Positions 1-5,427 of a stretch of DNA of 11,182 bases are shown here, piece by piece. The notes below the pieces were generated by a model. It worked only from the letters and a program-made list of their open reading frames with translations, did not search any database and was not told where the DNA came from. The translations under genes were made by a program, and so were the position numbers. This stretch comes from Bacteroidota bacterium (GTDB lineage: Bacteria; Bacteroidota; Bacteroidia; Bacteroidales; PUMT01). The stretch is taken from positions 1 through 11,182 of the forward strand of contig PWPZ01000117.1 in assembly GCA_003556985.1 (NCBI GenBank). Direction: 5' to 3'. Positions within the stretch are counted from its first letter, which is position 1, and the number at the start of each line of letters is the position of its first letter.

Positions 1-1159
1 ATGTGCGGCTAACGGTCAGCCCGGCCTGCCAGTAAAGTTTCCCGTCCTCTTCCTGTCCGCGCCTGCTCAGCAACCGTCCCAGGCGAAGCAGACCCTGTGC
101 CGCTATTGCAGCAGCGGAGCTGTCGACCGGCTCATGGTCATTCCAGGGATCGGCGGGACTGGCAGTATAATCGCCCAGGAATTTCAGTCCGGGTGCTCCC
201 GTATCCCAGTAAGGTATCCCATCCAGAGATGTATTAGCAATGTAAAAATCGCTGGTGGCTCTGGCCGCACGCAGCATTACCGGCTCCAGGTGTGCCCTCC
301 CACCCATGGCTTCAAGATCGCTGTCATCAAGGGTTTCCAGGAACTCAAGCTGTTCTGCAAAGCCGCATATAGCCCATGCCAGTCCCCTGGTCCATGTTGT
401 AAAAGGAGAAAACCCCTGCTGGGAAGAGGGACAACGGTAGTAACCGTCGCTCGTATTGAATATTGCCTCATGCACTGTCCGCCCCCTGATATCGTATTGA
501 TCCCTCCCTTCGCCGTAAAAGACACTGAATCTGGCGGTAGATTCAATATGTTGCATCATTCTTTCCAACAGTGATATCTTACGGTCATGCTCCGAAAAGA
601 GGGCATGGCCGAGGCGGTAACCAACTGCAAGTGATCTCATGGAACGTATGGTATCAACAAACAAAGAATGAGGACCGTTGAATGAGTATACAAAACCTCC
701 CCCGCCGGCAATCTCCGTCCATCTCATTGCCTGGACCGCACCCGAGCATTTAAGGGCCAGATCATAAAAAGCCTTTTCCCACTGGCAGGAATCGATCCTT
801 CCTTCCGTGATCAATCTCCGCAGGGCGCCGTATGTACTTATATTATTAAAACCATGATCATGCACGCCGGCATGGGTTAAGTGAGGTGCCATAAGCCTGA
901 GGGTCGATTCCCGGGCTGTCTCTAAAAATTGTTCGTCGCCGGTTGCATCGAACTGGATAATCTCTCCGCCAAACTGGAACCCCTGAGTCCATTCCGTCCA
1001 TCCACGGGTTGTGTATTTTCCTTCAACGGTAAATACGGGTGATCCTTTGGAAGCATCATAAAGATTACGTATTAGACTGATCTTTTTTGCCGACAGTTCC
1101 CAGAAAGCCTCGAGTGAAGCTTTCAGTTCGGCCGACTGCAGTTGATTTTGTATTTGCAT
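1..1159 (-). CDS. GH88-type unsaturated glucuronyl hydrolase, C-terminus cut off by window edge
   Basis: This family removes the unsaturated uronic acid from the non-reducing end of oligosaccharides made by polysaccharide lyases. 386 residues are visible, from an ATG at 1159 with an in-frame TAA seven codons upstream; no stop occurs before the edge. Family-like blocks seen: GWTEWTQGFQFG (53-64), HDHGF (100-104), GPHSLFVDTI (162-171), GFSPFTTWTRGLAW in the middle and NDHEPVDSSAAAIAAQGLL towards the end. By analogy with Bacillus GL1 UGL (Asp88/Asp149), Asp101 and Asp169 are the likely catalytic pair; that alignment is mine from memory. No obvious signal peptide, so the enzyme is probably cytoplasmic. 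It is the last visible gene of a three-gene minus-strand operon, 64 bp after the oxidoreductase. Substrate is unknown; GH105 is a less likely alternative. Confidence 0.85.
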   Translation of the reverse strand, partial: MQIQNQLQSAELKASLEAFWELSAKKISLIRNLYDASKGSPVFTVEGKYTTRGWTEWTQGFQFGGEIIQFDATGDEQFLETARESTLRLMAPHLTHAGVHDHGFNNISTYGALRRLITEGRIDSCQWEKAFYDLALKCSGAVQAMRWTEIAGGGGFVYSFNGPHSLFVDTIRSMRSLAVGYRLGHALFSEHDRKISLLERMMQHIESTARFSVFYGEGRDQYDIRGRTVHEAIFNTSDGYYRCPSSQQGFSPFTTWTRGLAWAICGFAEQLEFLETLDDSDLEAMGGRAHLEPVMLRAARATSDFYIANTSLDGIPYWDTGAPGLKFLGDYTASPADPWNDHEPVDSSAAAIAAQGLLRLGRLLSRRGQEEDGKLYWQAGLTVSRT

Positions 1160-1223
1160 ATGAAAAATGTTTACTTGTTATTTGATAAACTTTTCGACCA
1201 GGTTAAATACCTGAGAGCAATTA

Positions 1224-2384
1224 TTATTTCAGCTCCGGCACAGTCACCCAGGTGCGGTTATCGGCCGATTCAAGGGCCAGTTCGGCAAGCTGGACGCCTT
1301 TTGCTGCTTCCAGCAGGTTCCAGGGAAAGGGCTCATCCATTGCTGCATGTTTCAAAAACAATTCCCACTGAATCTTAAATGCGTTATCATGATGCTCATG
1401 GGCAGGCATTTTTGTCCAGCTATCAAAAAACCTGAGCGGCTGTTCTACATCGGGATTCCAGACCGGCCTTGGGGATGCCGAATACTCCTGCATCCACACT
1501 TCCCTCAGTCCGGCAACAGCCGAACCTTTGGTGCCGTCTACCTGCATTACAAACAGGTCATCACGGCGAACCCTGGTAGCCCATGAAGAGTTGATCTGAA
1601 CCACTATACCACTATCCAGCTCAAAAATGGCGTATGCTGCATCGTCGGCAGTGGCTTTATAAGGAGTGCCGTCAGGCTCGTAACGCTTCTTAATATGAGT
1701 TTTTCCAACACAGGTGAGAGCGTTGACCCCTGAAAAAAGGTTATCCAACACATACCGCCAGTGACAGAACATATCAAGAATAATCCCACCTCCATCCTCC
1801 TTTCTGTAATTCCAGGAAGGCCGCTGGGGCATAATGGTGTCACCCTCAAAAACCCAGTAGCCGAAGTCAGCCTTAACAGACAATATTTCACCGAAAAAGC
1901 CTCTTTCGATAAGCTTTTTCAACTTCACCAGTCCCGGCAGCCAGAGCTTGTCCTGCACCACCCCGTGTTTAACGCCGGCTTCCGCGGCCAGCCTGTAAAG
2001 TTCCATGGCCTTTGCTGTGCTGGTGGCAACAGGCTTTTCACAGTATATATCCTTGCCGGCGGCAATTGCTTTTTTAACACTTTCATACCTCATATCGGTA
2101 GTCTGGGCATCAAAATATAAAGAATAATCATTGTCCTCAATCAATGAATCCACATCGGTAGTCCAGTTTTCTATACCGGTTTCGATACTCAGATTTTTCA
2201 GTTTGCCGGCATTGCGACCGGTAAGGACAAGCCTGGGCATTATAACCTCGTTTTCATTTATACGCACTCCTCCGTTTCTGATTATTGGCAGAAGGGAACG
2301 CAAAAGGTGCTGGTTTTTACCCATCCTGCCGGTAACACCGTTCATTATGATGCCGACATCATGGACCTTAATCTCACTGTTCAT
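1224..2384 (-). CDS. Gfo/Idh/MocA family NAD(P)-dependent sugar oxidoreductase
   Basis: 386-residue dehydrogenase expected to oxidise or reduce a hydroxyl/keto group of a sugar or polyol with NAD(P). The N-terminal Rossmann fold starts with GIIMNGVTGRMG (11-22). The family's catalytic lysine motif is EKP at 116-118. The C-terminal alpha/beta domain has DGGGIILDMFCHW (197-209), where Asp204 and His208 match the family's conserved Asp/His. Length is normal for the family. The insertion after the glycine loop (about 30-50) resembles a subfamily often found beside TIM-barrel isomerases. The ATG at 2384 is chosen because it gives the normal short lead-in before the Rossmann glycines. It lies 61 bp after the isomerase gene and 64 bp before the GH88 gene on the same strand, implying co-transcription and action on a released sugar. 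The exact substrate cannot be read from the sequence. Confidence 0.9.
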   Translation of the reverse strand: MNSEIKVHDVGIIMNGVTGRMGKNQHLLRSLLPIIRNGGVRINENEVIMPRLVLTGRNAGKLKNLSIETGIENWTTDVDSLIEDNDYSLYFDAQTTDMRYESVKKAIAAGKDIYCEKPVATSTAKAMELYRLAAEAGVKHGVVQDKLWLPGLVKLKKLIERGFFGEILSVKADFGYWVFEGDTIMPQRPSWNYRKEDGGGIILDMFCHWRYVLDNLFSGVNALTCVGKTHIKKRYEPDGTPYKATADDAAYAIFELDSGIVVQINSSWATRVRRDDLFVMQVDGTKGSAVAGLREVWMQEYSASPRPVWNPDVEQPLRFFDSWTKMPAHEHHDNAFKIQWELFLKHAAMDEPFPWNLLEAAKGVQLAELALESADNRTWVTVPELK

Positions 2385-2445
2385 AAGTAAATATTATTTT
2401 GTTTAAAAAATATATGGAGGGCTCACCGTTATGGCTACCTGTCCA

Positions 2446-3279
2446 TCACATCTTATATTGGTATGCCAAAACTATTCTTTCCAGATATTCATCCTGATCG
2501 TCTTTCCAGTATTTTTCCGAAAATATCTCAACTTCGTTGAATCCCTCAAAACCGGCCCGGTTTACCCATTGCCGGATCTGCCGGATATCAATGCATCCCT
2601 CACCCATTATCCCCCTGTCGAGCAGTATATCATGGGTGGGCACTTTCCAGTCGCAAACATGAAAAGCAAATATTTTGTCATTACTTCCGCAGCGAATTAT
2701 TTCCTCCTCCAAATTTTCGTCCCACCAGACATGGTACACGTCTACGGCAACCCCAAGCCAGGGAGAATCAAAGAATCCGGTCATATCATTTGCCTGTTTC
2801 ATGGTATTGATTGCCGACCTTGTATCGGCATAAACCGGATGAAGAGGTTCAATAGCAAGTTTGATGCCCAGTTTTTCTGCCCGGGGAAGTATGGCATCTA
2901 TACCCTCCCTGATCTGATCCCTGGAAGTTTCGGGCGACTGGTACGGATCGGCACCGCATACAAGAACTATTAACGGCATGCCCATATCAGCAGCCTCTTC
3001 CAGGGCTTTAATGTTATCATCAACAGAGGCTTCCCTCCTGCTCCGATCGACCGAAGGAAAAAAACCTCCCCGGCACAGTGAAACCGGTTTCAGTCCGGAT
3101 CTCCTTATCATTTCACCTGTCTGACGGGGCGTGTATTTGCCGAAAGCATCCCTCCATACGGTTATTCCGCCTGCTCCAAGGGAAGCATATTTATCAATAG
3201 CAATTTCAATACCCAGAGGTTTGGTGGTTATTGTGTGGATACACAACCGGGAAAGATCATTTGGTGATGCCTCATGCAT
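2446..3279 (-). CDS. sugar phosphate isomerase/epimerase-like TIM-barrel protein (AP-endonuclease-2 fold)
   Basis: 277-residue xylose-isomerase-like TIM barrel of the AP endonuclease 2 superfamily, whose members isomerise or epimerise sugars, keto-sugars or inositols using a divalent metal. Likely metal/catalytic residues are visible in the expected order: Glu144 (AIEPLHP), Asp180 and His183 (VDVYHVWWD), His207 (FHVCDW) and Glu249/Glu251 (NEVEIFS). LLDRGIMGEG (219-228) is typical of the uncharacterised subfamily that pairs with Gfo/Idh oxidoreductases. No signal peptide, so cytoplasmic. It is the promoter-proximal gene of the operon; the ATG at 3279 is the only sensible start and lies 18 bp from a degenerate tandem-repeat array in its likely leader. 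Substrate is unknown; a dehydratase or epimerase role is equally possible. Confidence 0.87.
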   Translation of the reverse strand: MHEASPNDLSRLCIHTITTKPLGIEIAIDKYASLGAGGITVWRDAFGKYTPRQTGEMIRRSGLKPVSLCRGGFFPSVDRSRREASVDDNIKALEEAADMGMPLIVLVCGADPYQSPETSRDQIREGIDAILPRAEKLGIKLAIEPLHPVYADTRSAINTMKQANDMTGFFDSPWLGVAVDVYHVWWDENLEEEIIRCGSNDKIFAFHVCDWKVPTHDILLDRGIMGEGCIDIRQIRQWVNRAGFEGFNEVEIFSEKYWKDDQDEYLERIVLAYQYKM

Positions 3280-3296
3280 ATCGGGGAAATAATTTT

Positions 3297-3497
3297 AATT
3301 ATTGTATGCCATTCTGAACAGAAATTGCCGTGTTTCCTGGAAAAAAATTGCAGTACTGCTAATTGCAGTGCTGCTATGAACAGAAACTGCATTGCTACAA
3401 AATTGCAATACTTCTTCAGTAGTGAATTTAAAAGACTACTATAAACATAAAATGCAATGTTATTATGAACAGTTATGTCAAAACTACTATGATTGCC
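3297..3497. repeat. degenerate ~25-bp tandem repeat array (about eight units)
   Basis: Read on the minus strand, about 200 bp is built of variants of TGTTCATAGTAGYAYTGCAA followed by T-rich bases. Plus-strand units: 3297-3321, 3322-3338 (short), 3339-3359 (short), 3360-3383, 3384-3398 (truncated), 3399-3423, 3424-3448, 3449-3473 and 3474-3497; three in a row are exactly 25 bp. The GAACAG end (CTGTTC on the minus strand) is plain at 3316-3321, 3378-3383 and 3467-3472, and the TTGCA core at 3348, 3363 and 3402. Units contain small palindromes such as GCAGTACTGC. The array fills the 315-bp gap between divergent genes, next to the start of the isomerase gene, and may lie within that operon's 5' leader. 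I do not recognise the family; no coding potential seen. Confidence 0.65.
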
Positions 3498-3520
3498 TTA
3501 TAACAAAAAACAAATATCGA

Positions 3521-3557
3521 CAAATTTAGGTGATCAGAGCAGGTTTTCCTAAATTTA
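3521..3557. promoter_or_regulatory. inverted repeat carrying candidate divergent promoters
   Basis: A perfect 9-bp inverted repeat, AAATTTAGG at 3522-3530 and CCTAAATTT at 3548-3556, has a 17-bp spacer containing the palindrome TGATCA. On the minus strand the left arm reads TAAATTTG (3528 to 3521), a full match to the Bacteroidota -7 consensus TAnnTTTG, with TTTA 21 bp upstream in place of TTTG. On the plus strand the right arm reads TAAATTTA (3550-3557), one base off, also with TTTA 21 bp upstream. Predicted leaders are about 30 nt for the SDR gene and about 235 nt, including the repeat array, for the sugar operon. An operator for a dimeric regulator is an alternative or additional reading. 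Confidence 0.4.
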
Positions 3558-3594
3558 CACTACAGGTAAGGCAAAATTTCAAAAAAATCAGCAT

Positions 3595-4302
3595 ATGGAT
3601 ATTTTAATTACAGGAACGGGCAAAGGACTGGGCGGCGCACTTGCGGCATGGTACCTTGAAAGAGGACATACAGTATACGGCATCAACAGAAGCAAAAATG
3701 AGGTTCTGGAAAAATACACCTCATTTCATTTTCTTTTGCAGGATTTATCAAAGTTTGATGAAATGAAACGAACCGTGCCGGGTTTTATTGAAAAGCCGGA
3801 TGGTTTTGACCTGGTCGTTCTCAATGCAGGAGTGCTTTCAGATATAAAAGACCTCAGAGACACCGGCCTCGATGAGATTAAGCAGGTGATGGATATTAAC
3901 GTATGGTCCAACAAAATACTGATAGACCTGCTTTTCAATGACAGAAGGCAGATAAAACAAGTTGCCGCCATTTCTTCCGGGGCTTCGGTTTATGGCAATC
4001 GTGGCTGGAATGCCTATTCCCTGTCAAAGGCAACCCTGAATATGCTGATTAAACTCTATTCGGAGGAACACGGTGACACCCATTTCTGTGCCATTGCTCC
4101 CGGACTTATTGACACTGCCATGCAGGATTATATATACTCACTTCCCGATGACAAAAAGTTTCCCTCCGTACAAAGGCTGAAAAAAACCAAAGCATCGGGG
4201 AATATGCCGTCACCGGAGGAAGCAGCGGGCATTCTTGCCGGAGCCCTTGAAACTGCCCTGAACGAGGAAAGCGGCAGCTATCTGGACGTCAGGGAGATGT
4301 GA
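3595..4302 (+). CDS. short-chain dehydrogenase/reductase (SDR)
   Basis: 235-residue NAD(P)-dependent oxidoreductase with the classical SDR layout: TGTGKGLG cofactor loop (6-13), NAG (77-79), Asn102 (DINVW), the SSGAS strand with Ser127/Ser128, and YSLSK with Tyr141 and Lys145, so the Asn-Ser-Tyr-Lys tetrad is complete. APG at 168-170 with Thr174 follows as usual. Slightly short but intact. The ATG at 3595 sits five residues before the glycine loop, as expected. No signal peptide or membrane segment. It is transcribed away from the sugar operon from a shared intergenic region and converges on the universal stress gene with 30 bp between stops. Substrate unknown; sharing a control region with the sugar operon hints at, but does not show, a role in sugar or keto-acid reduction. 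Confidence 0.88.
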   Translation: MDILITGTGKGLGGALAAWYLERGHTVYGINRSKNEVLEKYTSFHFLLQDLSKFDEMKRTVPGFIEKPDGFDLVVLNAGVLSDIKDLRDTGLDEIKQVMDINVWSNKILIDLLFNDRRQIKQVAAISSGASVYGNRGWNAYSLSKATLNMLIKLYSEEHGDTHFCAIAPGLIDTAMQDYIYSLPDDKKFPSVQRLKKTKASGNMPSPEEAAGILAGALETALNEESGSYLDVREM

Positions 4303-4332
4303 TTGAAAAAAACCATCCTAAAGGTAGACAGA

Positions 4333-5193
4333 TCACTTTCTTTCTTCATTGAAAATAAGGACCGGGAGCTTTGTCTCCCTGGCTATCTTTTCCGAGCGGC
4401 TGCCATAAAGAAGCCTGTAGGCCACCCTCCTGTTCTCCCTTAAAAAGACAATCAGATCGGCATCCATCATAAGAGCGAAATTATGGAGTCCGGTAACCAC
4501 GGGTTCTCCTTTGGTTTCAGGCAAAACTCTTACAGATATCATCTCATATCCGGTCTCCTTTCTTAACAGTTTGGCAAAACCCTCTCCCTTGACCTGTTCT
4601 TCGAAACAATCATGGGCGGTTATATGGACAGCCGTAATGCTGGCCGTAAACCGGGACGCAAACCCGGCCAGCAGTTTCAGATTTGGCAGATCCTCTTCAT
4701 GGTAATCGGTGGCATACAGTATCTCTGAAAAAGGCCTGTAAGCAATCCCTTCGGGCACTATCCATACCGGGCAGCTGACTTTTCTGATGACTTCAATATT
4801 ACCGGAGTCATCGGGTAACATGGAGTATTCCTTCGAGCTGCCAAGCATCAGGGTGTCAACTCTGCTATCTTTACAGTATTTCTCAATGACATCGGGCGCA
4901 TATCCGGATTCGGTAATATATTCCAGCAGAGGCAGATCGGGATCTAATGCATAAAGGTTGTTTATCTGGAGTTCAAAATGATGTTTGGCCTTATTCATAG
5001 CCTGTTTGGTATCCCGTTGACTTACATCTGCTGTAGCACCAATACTGCCGGGCATCCCCAGGGGTACATGTGCGGGCTGATGCACATAAATATATTTCAC
5101 GGTCAGACCCAGATCCCTTGCAACATATGCGGCATATGTAATATACAGCTGGGATCGTGAAGGCGATAAAACATTAACCAGCAATTCCTTCAT
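4333..5193 (-). CDS. universal stress protein, two tandem UspA domains
   Basis: 286-residue cytoplasmic protein with two Usp folds: residues 1-148 (opening KELLVNVLSPS, closing with CPVWIVP) and about 155-282 (opening FSEILYATDY, closing with LPVLIF). Such tandem proteins are common in Bacteroidota and are usually induced by stress, starvation or energy limitation. The ATP-binding G-2x-G-9x-G-(S/T) signature is degenerate in both halves: the first keeps GSS at 118-120 without the second glycine, and the second keeps only YGSRSEK near 263-269. It is therefore more likely a non-ATP-binding Usp. The ATG at 5193 begins the first beta strand. It lies 234 bp beyond the trehalose gene, separated by a terminator, so it is probably transcribed alone. 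Partner unknown. Confidence 0.85.
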   Translation of the reverse strand: MKELLVNVLSPSRSQLYITYAAYVARDLGLTVKYIYVHQPAHVPLGMPGSIGATADVSQRDTKQAMNKAKHHFELQINNLYALDPDLPLLEYITESGYAPDVIEKYCKDSRVDTLMLGSSKEYSMLPDDSGNIEVIRKVSCPVWIVPEGIAYRPFSEILYATDYHEEDLPNLKLLAGFASRFTASITAVHITAHDCFEEQVKGEGFAKLLRKETGYEMISVRVLPETKGEPVVTGLHNFALMMDADLIVFLRENRRVAYRLLYGSRSEKIARETKLPVLIFNEERK

Positions 5194-5288
5194 CTCTTAT
5201 AATTATAATTAACTCAGGTTATGGATAATCAGGGTATTTAAAAAATTATTATTCTGAAACCGTTTCTCAAATTAAGGCAATGCCATAC

Positions 5289-5296
5289 CAAATATA
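5289..5296 (-). promoter_or_regulatory. possible -7 element for the universal stress gene
   Basis: On the minus strand this reads TATATTTG, a full match to TAnnTTTG, about 96 bp before the ATG at 5193. I see no TTTG at the right distance for the -33 box, and an 8-base match with four free or A/T-rich positions arises easily by chance in AT-rich DNA, so the call is weak. Confidence 0.25.
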
Positions 5297-5337
5297 CGTC
5301 ATTTTTTGATTAAAGCATTGGAAGCATTAAATGAGCA

Positions 5338-5379
5338 CAGGAGATCATTATCAGCTCCTGCCAGATTATCAGATAATGA
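5338..5379. other. overlapping inverted repeats upstream of the universal stress gene
   Basis: Three perfect inverted repeats nest here: CAGGAG (5338-5343) with CTCCTG (5355-5360); TCATTATC (5345-5352) with GATAATGA (5372-5379); and ATTATC-A-GATAAT (5365-5377). They lie about 145-185 bp upstream of the universal stress start, beyond the trehalose-gene terminator as read from that gene. Either a regulator binding region or folded RNA; no known family recognised. The remainder of the 234-bp gap is AT-rich without visible genes. Confidence 0.35.
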
Positions 5380-5383
5380 GGAT

Positions 5384-5409
5384 AAAAACCGGGGAATAAT
5401 TCCCCAATT
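5384..5409 (-). terminator. rho-independent terminator of the trehalose gene
   Basis: On the minus strand, 19 bp past the stop of the trehalose gene, AATTGGGGAA-TTA-TTCCCCGGTT forms a 10-bp stem (six perfect central pairs, two T-G wobbles and two A-T pairs) with a three-base loop, and the 3' side runs into TTTTTATC. On the plus strand the outer wobbles become mismatches and no T-run follows the stem, so it works in one direction only. It separates the trehalose gene from the universal stress gene. Confidence 0.8.
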
Positions 5410-5427
5410 GATCCCATGAGCCGGAAA

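Noticed and set aside
134..574. 146-codon plus-strand open frame near the left edge
   Set aside because: Overlaps the GH88 gene antisense; only the minus-strand frame shows family motifs.
1199..1213. Intercistronic hairpin CAGGT-TAAAT-ACCTG between the oxidoreductase and GH88 genes
   Set aside because: Only 5 bp of stem, no T-run in the transcribed direction and no conserved context; may be chance.
2431..2973. 180-codon open frame on the plus strand opposite the isomerase gene
   Set aside because: Antisense shadow; the minus-strand frame carries all the TIM-barrel metal-ligand motifs.
3297..3497. CRISPR array
   Set aside because: Copies are contiguous and diverged, with no unique spacers between identical repeats, and no cas genes are present.
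4303..4332. Bidirectional terminator between the convergent SDR and universal stress genes
   Set aside because: Only 30 bp separate the stops, and no inverted repeat is visible there.
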